Shown piece after piece: positions 8,363-16,129 of a DNA stretch of 19,598 nt. The stretch comes from Bacillota bacterium. Lineage in GTDB: Bacteria; Bacillota; Clostridia; Christensenellales; Aristaeellaceae. The notes beneath the pieces were generated by a model that was given only the letters and a program-made list of their open reading frames with translations, was not told the origin of the DNA and did not search any database. The position numbers and the translations under genes were made by a program. How positions within the stretch are numbered: position 1 is the stretch's first letter; every line of letters starts with the position of its first letter. The stretch covers positions 1 to 19,598 of the forward strand of contig WRGP01000235.1 in assembly GCA_009787135.1 (NCBI GenBank). The letters run 5' to 3'.

Positions 8363-8391
8363 TTGCTAAAAAGCGCGGGAATGTTTATAAT
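8363..8391 (+). promoter_or_regulatory. Sigma-A-like promoter of dinB
   Basis: TTGCTA (8363-8368), a 17-base spacer and a perfect TATAAT (8386-8391) precede dinB. Transcription would start near 8398, giving a leader of about 54 nt with AAAGGA at 8439-8444. A GTG at 8341 that keeps the frame open lies upstream of this promoter, which supports the ATG at 8452 as the real start. Confidence 0.65.
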
Positions 8392-8451
8392 TGGCGTAGC
8401 GCGACCAATGGAAATATCTCATCCGTCGTCATCGCGGGAAAGGAACGCACC

Positions 8452-9708
8452 ATGCCGCACGCGGACCGCGTCATTTACCACGCCGACATGAACGCCTACT
8501 TCGCCAGCGTGGAAGAGCTGTTCTGCCCGGAGCTGCGCAATGTGCCCATGGCGATATGCGGCGACCCGAAAAGCCGGCGCGGCATTATCGTGGCCAAGAA
8601 TGAGAAGGCCAAGGCATTTGGCGTGAAGACCGCGGAAACGATCTATCAGGCCCTGCGGAAATGTCCGAATCTGGTGCTGCGGCCGGCCCGCCATCACGAA
8701 TATGACGCATTTTGCGAAAAAGCAAACGCCGTCTATGGGCAGTACACGGACTTGCTGGAGCGGGCCAGCATTGATGAATCCTATCTGGATGTAACGCGAA
8801 GCCTGTACCTCTTTGGCGGTGATGCCCTGCGGCTTGCTCACGAAATTCGTGAGCGGATATACAAGGAACTGGGCCTGACCATTTCGGTGGGGGTTTCGTA
8901 TAATAAGTTTTTCGCCAAGATGGCGTCCGATATGAAAAAACCAAATGCCGTAACGCACCTGTCCAGGGAAAACTTTAAGGAAAAGCTGTGGCCGTTGCCG
9001 ATAGGCGAGATGCATATGGTCGGCAAAGCCGGAGAGGCCGCGCTGCGCAGCATGGGCGTGCGCACCATTGGCGATTTGGCCCAAGCTGACTTGGACACGA
9101 TTGTGGGCAAACTGGGCAAGTATGGCGAATCCCTGCACGCGAACGCCAACGGCCTGGACACATCGCCCGTCGTTCCGCCCGAGCAAACGCCCGCGGCGCA
9201 AAGCATCGGAAAACACAACACATTCAAGCGCGACCTGACCACGCGGGCGGATATGAAAGTGGCCATCCAAGCCCTGGCGGATATGGTGGCCACCAGCCTG
9301 CGCAGGGAAGGCGTGAAATGTATGGCGGTGCAGCTGACGATTAAAGACCCCGCCTTCGCGGTTATCACCCGGCAAAAGAGCCTTCCCACAGCCACATGGC
9401 TTGCGGCTGATCTTGCCACGGCCTGCATGGAACTGATCGATACCCACTGGAAAGCCATGAAGCCGGTCCGCCTGCTGGCGGTGACGGCCATGAAGCTCGT
9501 GCCAAAGGATAAGGTGGTGGAACAGGTAACGCTACTGGATTCGGCGGACGATATTGCGGCCCGTGAAAAAAGGGAAAAGCTGGAGCAAACCATGGACAGA
9601 ATACGGGAGAAATACGGCATGGAAAGCATTTTGACAGCCGGGGTCGCCTTCAACGATATCGGCATCCATGACCACCATGAGGCGCTCGAGGATGAGGAGA
9701 AACCTTAA
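8452..9708 (+). CDS. dinB: DNA polymerase IV (Y-family translesion polymerase)
   Basis: A 418-residue Y-family polymerase that copies past DNA lesions with low fidelity. The ATG at 8452 follows AAAGGA with a 7-nt spacing. The palm catalytic acids are Asp12 in HADMNAYFASVE and Asp108-Glu109 in SIDESYLDV; Phe17 is the expected steric gate against ribonucleotides. VGVSYNKFFAKMASDMKKP marks the thumb junction, GKAGEAALRSMGVRTIGDL (about 191-209) is the helix-hairpin-helix, and the little-finger domain begins near SIGKHNTF. QVTLLD at 358-363 is a possible degenerate beta-clamp motif, followed by an acidic tail. Asn14 replaces the second Asp of E. coli DinB, which I believe is common in Firmicute homologues. 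It has its own promoter and is flanked by sugar operons on the opposite strand, so it is functionally separate from them. Confidence 0.96.
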   Translation: MPHADRVIYHADMNAYFASVEELFCPELRNVPMAICGDPKSRRGIIVAKNEKAKAFGVKTAETIYQALRKCPNLVLRPARHHEYDAFCEKANAVYGQYTDLLERASIDESYLDVTRSLYLFGGDALRLAHEIRERIYKELGLTISVGVSYNKFFAKMASDMKKPNAVTHLSRENFKEKLWPLPIGEMHMVGKAGEAALRSMGVRTIGDLAQADLDTIVGKLGKYGESLHANANGLDTSPVVPPEQTPAAQSIGKHNTFKRDLTTRADMKVAIQALADMVATSLRREGVKCMAVQLTIKDPAFAVITRQKSLPTATWLAADLATACMELIDTHWKAMKPVRLLAVTAMKLVPKDKVVEQVTLLDSADDIAAREKREKLEQTMDRIREKYGMESILTAGVAFNDIGIHDHHEALEDEEKP

Positions 9709-9737
9709 AAAGGGGCTGTCGCGCTTGCCACAGCCCC
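9707..9737 (-). terminator. Rho-independent terminator of the GH13-malEFG operon
   Basis: Read on the minus strand, GGGGCTGT (9737-9730), a 10-base loop and ACAGCCCC (9719-9712) form a perfect 8-bp GC-rich stem followed at once by TTTTT. It lies about 70 bp after the malG stop. It overlaps the dinB stop codon (9706-9708). Read on the + strand the same stem lacks a T-run, so it should work mainly for the minus-strand operon. Confidence 0.85.
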
Positions 9738-9783
9738 AAAGCAGGCTTTTGGGTGTTGCTTTCTTTTCCGCTGAAAAGAAAGC
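9735..9783. repeat. Two further adjacent hairpins in the dinB/malG convergent gap
   Basis: Right beside the terminator are two more inverted repeats. CCCAAAGC and GCTTTTGGG (9735-9753) pair across an AG spacer with one bulged T and share bases with the terminator arm. GCTTTCTTTTC, CGCT, GAAAAGAAAGC (9758-9783) is a perfect 11-bp stem with a 4-base loop. They lie in the 3' untranslated region of the malG transcript. They may protect the 3' end or be a copy of a dispersed palindromic element. Confidence 0.6.
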
Positions 9784-9805
9784 AGACATCCCCTTCCCGT
9801 GTTTC

Positions 9806-10699
9806 CTACTCCTTCACAGCCCCTGCCGTCAGCCCGCTGACGATATACTTTACCAGGCAGAAATACAGGATGACGATCGGCACCGCGATGAACACGCTCC
9901 CTGCCGCGAAGCGGGCAAACTGCTGGTCCGGCATGTTGTACAGCCCAACCGCGACTGTCCAAACCTCGCGGTTTTTCAAAAGAAGCTGCGGCAGCAGGCA
10001 GTCGCTCCACGGCCAGGCGAACGTGGTCAGCGCGGTGTAAACGATCATGGGTTTCGAAAGGGGCAGTGTGACGCGGATAAAAATCGTCAGCTGCGACGCG
10101 CCGTCCATCTTGGCGGCTTCATGGATGGAACCTGGCACCGAGTCGAAATACCCTTTTTGCACAAGATATCCCAGCGGCGCCGTGCCCGCGTACAGCAGGA
10201 TCAACGCCTCCAGCCGGTTGAGCAGACCCAGCTGCGCGACGATGATGAAGATTGCCGTCATGCCCATGAAACCGGGGAAGATGCCCAGCAGCAGCGTCGC
10301 CTTTTTGATCGCGTCACGGCCCTTAAATTGAAACCTGCTCATGACGTAGCCAGTCAGGATCACGAGCAGCGTGCCCAGCACGCTGGACACGCCCGCCACG
10401 TATAGCGTATTTATGAACCATTTGCCATACGGATAAAGCCCGTTGACATCGTTCGTGAACAGGTCGCGGAAGGTGTCGATACTGTAGGCGGACGGGAAGA
10501 AGCCGCGGAAGGAAAACAGATCGCCTGTCTTGGACAGCGATGCCAGCACCAGCCACAGCGCGGGGAACACGAACACCGCGCTTACGGCGAGCAGCGCCGT
10601 ATACGTCGCGATATCGTCAAATAGCCGGCCTGGCGTTACTCGCCGGGGCCGCCGGGATGGAATGGGACTGCTGTCCGCCACGGTGCGTGAGGTGCTCAT
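9806..10699 (-). CDS. malG: MalG-type maltodextrin ABC transporter permease
   Basis: A 297-residue CUT1 permease beginning at the ATG at 10699-10697, which overlaps the malF stop by 4 nt (ATGA) and has GGAGG ten bases upstream; the open frame upstream is only the malF region read in another frame. An Arg/Pro-rich cytoplasmic head is followed by six predicted membrane helices. Its EAA loop contains IHEAAKMDGASQLTIFIRVT, and the C-terminus KYIVSGLTAGAVKE is the characteristic ending of MalG/GanQ-type proteins. Overlap with malF implies translational coupling and a 1:1 MalFG heterodimer. It is the last gene before a strong terminator. Substrate assignment to maltodextrins rests on the neighbouring GH13 enzyme and MalE; galactan-type transporters share this family. 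Confidence 0.9.
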   Translation of the reverse strand: MSTSRTVADSSPIPSRRPRRVTPGRLFDDIATYTALLAVSAVFVFPALWLVLASLSKTGDLFSFRGFFPSAYSIDTFRDLFTNDVNGLYPYGKWFINTLYVAGVSSVLGTLLVILTGYVMSRFQFKGRDAIKKATLLLGIFPGFMGMTAIFIIVAQLGLLNRLEALILLYAGTAPLGYLVQKGYFDSVPGSIHEAAKMDGASQLTIFIRVTLPLSKPMIVYTALTTFAWPWSDCLLPQLLLKNREVWTVAVGLYNMPDQQFARFAAGSVFIAVPIVILYFCLVKYIVSGLTAGAVKE

Positions 10700-12015
10700 C
10701 TGAACGTATCCTCCGTTTTGTATGCCTTCGAGTTGACATACACCGCCAGCGAGAGCACCGCCGTGATCACGAAAATGACAAGGCTGATGGCCGCGCCGAT
10801 GGCGTAATAATTGTTGTCGACAGATAAATTGTAGAGCCAATTGATCAGCAGGTCCGTATCGCTGGCCAGAAAGTAGTCCGCGTAGTTGCTCTGAAGCCCG
10901 CCGCGCAGGAAGAAGAAGATGCCGAAGTTGTTGAAGTTGCCGACGAATTGTGAAATCAGCACAGGCGTCAGCGAGAACAGGATAAACGGCAAGGTAATGC
11001 GCCTGAACTTCATGAACGGCGACGCGCCGTCGATGGACGCGGCCTCATATAAATCGGAGCTGATGTTGGATAGAATGCCCGTGGTCATCAGCATGATGGA
11101 CGGCGTCATGATCCATGCGTACACGAACAGCCCAATCCCACGGGCCCACCATTTCGCGCTCTCCACGTTGGAAAGAAAGAAAACAGCGTCACGCCCCGAG
11201 GCGGTCAGCATTTGATTGATCGGGCCAGACTGGGAGAACATAAATCTGAACCCCAGCATGGAGATGAACGCGGGCACCGCGTAGGCCACGACCGGAAACG
11301 AGCGCCAGAACTTCGAGGCGCGCACGTTTTTCTTGCTCAGCAGCAGCGCGAGCGACAGCCCCGCGAAGAAGTTGAGCGCTGTGGACGCCACGGCCCACAG
11401 CACATTCCAGGAAAGGATCTTGACGAACGTGGCGCCAACCTTGCCCACGCTGAGGATCTTTTGCCACGCGGCAAAGCTCCAGTCAGCCAGCGCGGGGTGG
11501 ACGACCTCGCCGCCCAGGTTTGTAAACGCGATCAGGATCATGAACACGATCGGCAGGATGCTGAAGAGGCATACGCCGACGACGGGGATCACCAGCGCGG
11601 CGGCATGGAACTTGCCGTCCGCCATGGCCGCGAGGCTTTCGCGAAAACCTCGCGGGCGGTTGCCGCGGGCCGCTTGGCGCGCGGTAAACGCCGCGTCTTT
11701 CACGTTCGCGTACCAGATCACCCCGGCGAAAACAAGCGCGAACAGCGCGAACAACCCGAGGATCAACATCCGCATGGAATTGTCGCCCGTTGTTCCGAGC
11801 CAGAGATTTTCTTGCACGGTGCCGAGCGTGAAAAAACCGGCGATGTCGCGGAAACCCCGCGCAATAAAAAACCATAGCGCGCCCGCAAACGCGGCCAGAT
11901 AGAGCAGCCCCTTGACGATCTGCCCGTACAACAGCTGCCCCAGGCCCCATACAAACGCGGAAAGGAATACATGCGGCGATATTTTTCTCTCGCCGTGAAG
12001 GTTTGATTTCATCAT
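10696..12015 (-). CDS. malF: MalF-type maltodextrin ABC transporter permease
   Basis: A 439-residue permease of the long Gram-positive MalF type. Two extra N-terminal membrane segments (about 13-50 and 82-105) precede the core, which has six helices starting near residue 135. The EAA loop is LYEAASIDGASPFMKFRRIT, followed by NFNNFGIFFFLRGG, a stretch typical of MalF. The start ATG (12015, immediately followed by a second ATG) is 4 nt after the malE stop and has no good ribosome site, so translation is probably coupled to malE. It overlaps malG by 4 nt. With MalG it forms the membrane channel; no dedicated MalK-type ATPase is in the operon. Confidence 0.9.
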   Translation of the reverse strand: MMKSNLHGERKISPHVFLSAFVWGLGQLLYGQIVKGLLYLAAFAGALWFFIARGFRDIAGFFTLGTVQENLWLGTTGDNSMRMLILGLFALFALVFAGVIWYANVKDAAFTARQAARGNRPRGFRESLAAMADGKFHAAALVIPVVGVCLFSILPIVFMILIAFTNLGGEVVHPALADWSFAAWQKILSVGKVGATFVKILSWNVLWAVASTALNFFAGLSLALLLSKKNVRASKFWRSFPVVAYAVPAFISMLGFRFMFSQSGPINQMLTASGRDAVFFLSNVESAKWWARGIGLFVYAWIMTPSIMLMTTGILSNISSDLYEAASIDGASPFMKFRRITLPFILFSLTPVLISQFVGNFNNFGIFFFLRGGLQSNYADYFLASDTDLLINWLYNLSVDNNYYAIGAAISLVIFVITAVLSLAVYVNSKAYKTEDTFR

Positions 12016-12019
12016 AACG

Positions 12020-13501
12020 CTATTGCAGGGTGAAAATCGCGTCGTGAAGCTGCTGCACCAGCCGGTTCAGGCCCGCTTGCAGCTGCTCGTCAGTGCCAAA
12101 CGCCGCCGCCTCGCCCCTGTTCTCACGCAGCGCGTCGGTCGTGATATCTACCAAGAACGATTCCCAGGGCGTCCAAAGCTGCCCAACCGCCTGAATCGCC
12201 GGCATGATGTCTATCAGGTCCCGGTCCAGCTTATCAAATAGGATTCGCACCGTGTCGTCCGTCTCGCCAACGGCGGCGGCCGCGTCCGCGCGCGCGGGGA
12301 TGATGCCCAGCATGGCGTTGCGCAGCATGACCTGCGCGTACGACGTGGCAAACTCGACGAACGCAAGCGACGCGTTCGGGCATTTTGTATACGCGGAGAT
12401 GCCGTAGCCGTTTATGCCGCCCATCATGCGCGTCGGGATGGTCAGCTCGTCCATGCGCAGGATGGTATCGCGCCAGCCGTCGGCCGTCAGATCGCCGGAC
12501 ACGGGCAGGCACGGCACGTTGATCATTTTAAGGTCGCGCTCGGCCTCTTCGGCGGTCCAGCCGTTTGCGGCCATCTCACGGATGAACATGCGCCGCACGT
12601 CAGGCGTTGTGATGGTGCACAGCATACGCCCTGTCGCCAAATAGCTGAACGCCGCGGACGCGAACGCCTTTTCGACGACTTCCGTGTTGTCCATCTCCTT
12701 TGCCCACTGGCGGATCATCCGCGCCCCTTTGAACGCCTCGCCCGCGCCAAGCCCGATGTCCGACGGGTCCGTATCGTGATCGCCGAATATGTAGGCGCCA
12801 TAGGTAAACAGGTACCCGCCCATAAAATAGGTATCGATCAGATCGTCCAGATAGCCATACTCCGTCTTGCCGCCATTTTCCTTGATATCGGCGCTTAGCG
12901 CGTACAGCGCGGTATACGTTTCGAAGAAATCCGGCACGCCGTTCGCGTTGACGTCCCAGTCAGCCTGCCAATGCTCGGGCAGCATTGATTCGATGTAGTA
13001 GAGCATGCCGCTCTGCACGTTGACCGGCACACCGCAGTAAAGCGTTTCGCCCTGGAGATTGATGGCATACGCCTCCCATGCGGAGGGGGGAATCTGGTCC
13101 TTCGCGTCAAGCGCCTCATACGGTACCGGCAGGATATGCTGCGCCTGCGCGTACTTCATGATAATATCGTTTGCCTGATACCATACGTCCGGCCCATACC
13201 CATACGGGCCGTCTGTCGCGAGATCGGCGTATTGGTCGGTGTTGAGGCGCTCGGCCTTTATGCCTTGATCTTTGTACGCCTCGTTGAACGCGGCGATCAA
13301 TTGCTCCACATAGCCCAGTTCAATCGCGGTATCGTTCTCCAATACCATGACCGTCGCGTTAGGCTCGATTTCACCCGTGAACCGCGCCGTGATAGCGCTG
13401 TAAACCGGGCCCGGCCCGGCCTGCGCCAGCGGCGCAAACGCCGGCATACTGCAACATAGCAGGGCGAGCGGCAGGAGAAGCATCTTCTTGGTGCCGGTCA
13501 T
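12020..13501 (-). CDS. malE: MalE-type maltodextrin-binding protein
   Basis: A 493-residue extracellular solute-binding protein starting at the ATG at 13501-13499, which follows a near-perfect AAAGGAGG; an earlier in-frame ATG at 13525 precedes this site and is unlikely. Residues 1-28 form a signal peptide ending LAQA before GPGP. Cys16-Cys17 sit inside the hydrophobic core, but their context (LLCC) is a poor lipobox. GVPVNVQSGMLYY and the C-terminal WTPWESF fit family 1 maltose-binding proteins. A perfect EF-hand-like loop, DVNANGVPDFFE, occupies residues 183-194 (12920-12955), so a bound Ca2+ is likely. It lies between the GH13 gene (20 bp gap) and malF. The ligand is probably maltodextrin released from starch outside the cell. 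Confidence 0.9.
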   Translation of the reverse strand: MTGTKKMLLLPLALLCCSMPAFAPLAQAGPGPVYSAITARFTGEIEPNATVMVLENDTAIELGYVEQLIAAFNEAYKDQGIKAERLNTDQYADLATDGPYGYGPDVWYQANDIIMKYAQAQHILPVPYEALDAKDQIPPSAWEAYAINLQGETLYCGVPVNVQSGMLYYIESMLPEHWQADWDVNANGVPDFFETYTALYALSADIKENGGKTEYGYLDDLIDTYFMGGYLFTYGAYIFGDHDTDPSDIGLGAGEAFKGARMIRQWAKEMDNTEVVEKAFASAAFSYLATGRMLCTITTPDVRRMFIREMAANGWTAEEAERDLKMINVPCLPVSGDLTADGWRDTILRMDELTIPTRMMGGINGYGISAYTKCPNASLAFVEFATSYAQVMLRNAMLGIIPARADAAAAVGETDDTVRILFDKLDRDLIDIMPAIQAVGQLWTPWESFLVDITTDALRENRGEAAAFGTDEQLQAGLNRLVQQLHDAIFTLQ

Positions 13502-13521
13502 AAAACCACCTCCTTTTGATG

Positions 13522-15201
13522 TCATGGGTTCGTTGTATCATGGATCGTGCTGCCAAACGGCGGCAGAACCTTGCCGCGGTATTCCGCGGGTTCTGACGCG
13601 GTATTGAGCGCCAGCGTTTTCACGTCGTCCCCGTATTGCCTCATCATGATGATAACAGGCCCTTTCGCTTCCACGGAAAAAGTTCCGTTTGCGAGCGCGG
13701 GGGACCGCTTGAGGAGGATCAGGCGCTTCACATGATCACGCAGTTGGGTATTCCAGCGTGAGGCGTCCCAATCGAAACATCCCCGGCATCCGGGGTCAAA
13801 GCCGCCGGCCATGCCGATTTCATCCCCATAATACACGCTTGGAAACCCGGGGTAGAAGAACAGAACGCTGTACGCGGCCATCAGCCGCCGGACATCGCCG
13901 TTCACGCGCGTCAGAAACCGGTGCGTATCGTGGGTGCCGATAAGGTTCATCATCATCGCGTTATGCGGATCGCTGCTGCGCATGAGCAGATAGACAAGCC
14001 TGTCGGCAAACTCCGCGGCGTCAATCAGCTCAAACGCGAGCAGGTCGAGAAGCGCCTTTGTCAGGCCGTAGTTCATCGCGCCGTCGAGCTGATCCGTTAG
14101 CCATGGGAACGGGTGATGCCATATTTCGCCCAGGATCAGCGCCTCGGGTTTCGCGGCCTTCACCGCCTTGCGGAACGCGCGCAGAAACGTATGCGATAGC
14201 TCGTCGCATACGTCAAGCCGCCAGCCGTCAGCGCCAAATTCCCTGATCCAGTACCGGCCGACATCACAGAAATAGTGAATGACATCCGGATTCTCCGAGT
14301 TCAAGCGCGGCATATAGCTGACTTCAGCGAACGTGCGGTAGTTTCGCTTTCGCTTTGACGCGCCCAAAGCGTCCGGTTTGTCGCCATCGATATAGAACCA
14401 GCCGTGATACGGCGACGCTTTGCCATGCCGGCGCACGTCCTCAAAAAAGGGATGCGCGTCGGAGCAATGGTTGAACACGCCGTCAAGCAGCACGCGGATG
14501 CCACGCGAATGCGCTTGATCGATCAAGGCTTTCAGCGCGCCGTTTCCGCCAAAACGCGCGTCCACCTGATAGTAATCCATCGTATCATATTTGTGGTTGC
14601 TGCCTGACGTAAACACGGGCGTCAGATACAGGCAGCTAACCCCCAAATCTTCCAGATACGCAAGGCGCCGGAGGATCCCATGCAGGTCTCCGCCCGCCCA
14701 GGACGAAGGGCTGGGCGAATCTCCCCACGGCAGATTTACGTATGCCTTGCCCGCCACATCGCCGTCGAACCGCTCCGGAAATATCTGATAGCAGGTGGTG
14801 CCCGGCAGCCACGAAGGAACGCGCGCGATGTCTTCCTGATGGATGGCCGGAACCTGGAAAAAGTTGAAATAACCGTCTTCGGGCGCATACGCGCGTGTGA
14901 TGCCTTTTTCGGAGAGCCAGTATTCGCCGTCCGCCGTATCCAGGCGGAAAATGTACGCAAGCCTGTCGTCCGTCAGATGGAGTTCAGCGCTGAACCAATC
15001 GCGCTGCGCGCTGGAATGAATAAGGCGCATGGACTGCGTTTGTTTATGGCTTTCCTCATGCCAGTGGAACTTCTGCGCGTACACAACCCGCGCGGACAAC
15101 ACATCGCCGCGCGCCGCGGCCAGGCGCAACACGACAGTACGCGCGTCCAGGCTGCAAACATCCGCCGAACCCGTTTGATGGACAATCGCCGCAAAATTCA
15201 A
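13522..15201 (-). CDS. GH13 neopullulanase/cyclomaltodextrinase-like alpha-glucanase
   Basis: A 559-residue enzyme of glycoside hydrolase family 13, best fitting the neopullulanase/cyclomaltodextrinase/maltogenic amylase group. Residues 1-120 look like the CBM34-type N-terminal domain of that group, and the TIM barrel starts near YQIFPERF (138-145). Conserved regions are all present: DGVFNH (240-245), GWRLD with nucleophile Asp330, GEIWH with acid/base Glu359, and GTHD with Asp425. There is no signal peptide, so it should split imported maltodextrins or cyclodextrins in the cytoplasm. The only possible start is TTG at 15201, since TAA lies 10 codons upstream in frame; GGGAG nine bases before it is a fair ribosome site. 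It is the first gene of the operon with malEFG and divergent from the LacI gene. Confidence 0.9.
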   Translation of the reverse strand: MNFAAIVHQTGSADVCSLDARTVVLRLAAARGDVLSARVVYAQKFHWHEESHKQTQSMRLIHSSAQRDWFSAELHLTDDRLAYIFRLDTADGEYWLSEKGITRAYAPEDGYFNFFQVPAIHQEDIARVPSWLPGTTCYQIFPERFDGDVAGKAYVNLPWGDSPSPSSWAGGDLHGILRRLAYLEDLGVSCLYLTPVFTSGSNHKYDTMDYYQVDARFGGNGALKALIDQAHSRGIRVLLDGVFNHCSDAHPFFEDVRRHGKASPYHGWFYIDGDKPDALGASKRKRNYRTFAEVSYMPRLNSENPDVIHYFCDVGRYWIREFGADGWRLDVCDELSHTFLRAFRKAVKAAKPEALILGEIWHHPFPWLTDQLDGAMNYGLTKALLDLLAFELIDAAEFADRLVYLLMRSSDPHNAMMMNLIGTHDTHRFLTRVNGDVRRLMAAYSVLFFYPGFPSVYYGDEIGMAGGFDPGCRGCFDWDASRWNTQLRDHVKRLILLKRSPALANGTFSVEAKGPVIIMMRQYGDDVKTLALNTASEPAEYRGKVLPPFGSTIHDTTNP

Positions 15202-15230
15202 TCTGAAACACTCCCATTCCGCTTCCGCTT

Positions 15231-15240
15231 ATGTTATACT
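15231..15240 (+). promoter_or_regulatory. Extended -10 promoter element of the LacI gene
   Basis: The sequence TGTTATACT is an extended -10 (TG, one base, TATACT at 15235-15240). No good -35 is seen 17 bases upstream. Only seven bases separate TATACT from the ATG at 15248, so the first transcribed base would be at or next to the start codon. The minus strand reads TATAAC across the same bases, so the divergent GH13 operon promoter may overlap it; its -35 is poor and would lie within the LacI coding region. Confidence 0.5.
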
Positions 15241-15247
15241 GAATGCC

Positions 15248-16129
15248 ATGAAAGAGCAGAAGGCAAAAAGACCCTCCATCCGCATGGTGGATATCGCGAA
15301 GGCATGCGGCGTATCCGCCGCGACTGTTTCCTACGTTCTCAACAATCGCCAGGATCAGCGCATCAGCGAGGCTTTACGGCAGAAGATACTGCATTACGCG
15401 AACCTGACGGGCTATGTGTCCTCCCCGGCGGCGCGCGCCTTGTCCACGGGACGGCACAACGCCGTGGGCGTGTATGCCCCGGGCGCGTGGGCTTCGCCCG
15501 GCCGCGCGGCACGGACACTGCTGCTTTACGAGGCGCTGGCCGCGGCGCTGGAGGAGGCCGGATTCAGCCTGATACACCTCACGGACGCTTGCGTGCGCCA
15601 GCGCAGCGTTCACGTGGACGCGATCCTTGCCGTGGACCCGACCAAAGCGGAGTTCTCCTCCATCGGGCGGCTGAATTACTGCCCGCTGCTGTGCGTTGAC
15701 GGGGCGGTGGACGATCCCGCGATATTCTACCAGATATACGACGATTTTGCCGCAATCGCCCGGCGCGCCCGTGAGCGGGCCCGTTCGGGGCGCCTTTTTC
15801 TCCTGTATGACGCGTATCGGAACGAACGCATCCTTGGCCGCGTCACCGAAGCCTTTGACGCCGTGTGTGACTCGCGGGAGGAATCCCTTTCATCGCATGT
15901 GCTTTGTCAGCCGAGTACGACCGCGTTCGTCGCGCTGGGATATGAGAACGCGCAAACCCTGCGCCGCCTTGGAAAGACGCCTGTCACGGTCGTATGCGAG
16001 GGGGAAGACGCGCCGGAGCCTTGCGTTATTCTGCCGCAGTCAAAGAAAGCGGCGCTGATCGTCCGATTGCTCCAAGATATCATCCAGCGGGAAAGCGGGG
16101 AAGAGCACGACATCCGGGTACCCTATTAG
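15248..16129 (+). CDS. LacI-family transcriptional regulator
   Basis: A 293-residue repressor with a classic LacI helix-turn-helix at residues 12-60 (VDIAKACGVSAATVSYVLNN, then the hinge region with Ala-Arg-Ala-Leu) and a periplasmic-binding-like sensor domain. It is shorter than the usual 330-340 residues, with the sensor domain condensed, for example in the first subdomain after residue 75. No ribosome site precedes the ATG, which lies just after a -10 element, so the mRNA may be leaderless. It is divergent from GH13-malEFG (46-bp gap) and convergent with the secreted starch-binding-like gene, so it is the prime candidate to control both in response to maltodextrins. A perfect LacI-type palindrome lies at 17220-17237 in front of the latter gene. 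Confidence 0.9.
   Translation: MKEQKAKRPSIRMVDIAKACGVSAATVSYVLNNRQDQRISEALRQKILHYANLTGYVSSPAARALSTGRHNAVGVYAPGAWASPGRAARTLLLYEALAAALEEAGFSLIHLTDACVRQRSVHVDAILAVDPTKAEFSSIGRLNYCPLLCVDGAVDDPAIFYQIYDDFAAIARRARERARSGRLFLLYDAYRNERILGRVTEAFDAVCDSREESLSSHVLCQPSTTAFVALGYENAQTLRRLGKTPVTVVCEGEDAPEPCVILPQSKKAALIVRLLQDIIQRESGEEHDIRVPY

Larger units (their letters stand above)
8144..8451. other. 308-bp intergenic spacer between lplB-like operon and dinB
   Basis: The gap separates divergent genes and is more AT-rich than its surroundings. It holds a minus-strand promoter (8199-8227) for the transporter operon and a plus-strand promoter (8363-8391) for dinB. Between them, 8299-8334 is terminator-like on the + strand: ACCGC, a 22-base interior, GCGGT, then five Ts; the stem is short and only partly paired inside. 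No convincing small gene was found. A 61-codon + frame at 8306-8491 lacks a ribosome site and overlaps dinB. No SOS (LexA) box of the Bacillus type was recognised upstream of dinB. Confidence 0.6.

Noticed and set aside
8341..8451. Upstream GTG start for dinB giving 37 extra residues
   Set aside because: It lies before the TATAAT promoter, has no ribosome site, and DinB homologues begin close to the HADMNAYF motif.
8306..8491. Possible 61-codon small gene in the lplB-dinB spacer
   Set aside because: No ribosome site, it overlaps the dinB promoter and start, and the product is not recognisable.
8419..9665. Long minus-strand open frames (342 and 275 codons) opposite dinB
   Set aside because: They are antisense to a well-supported polymerase gene, resemble no family, have no ribosome site, and are expected in GC-rich coding DNA.
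10700..10840. Longer malG start adding 47 residues
   Set aside because: The extra codons are the malF 3' end read in another frame; the ATG at 10699 has a ribosome site and the usual ATGA overlap.
14680..15699. Plus-strand open frame of 339 codons spanning the GH13/LacI junction
   Set aside because: It overlaps two recognised genes in other frames and crosses the shared promoter gap; its product is Arg-rich and unlike any family.
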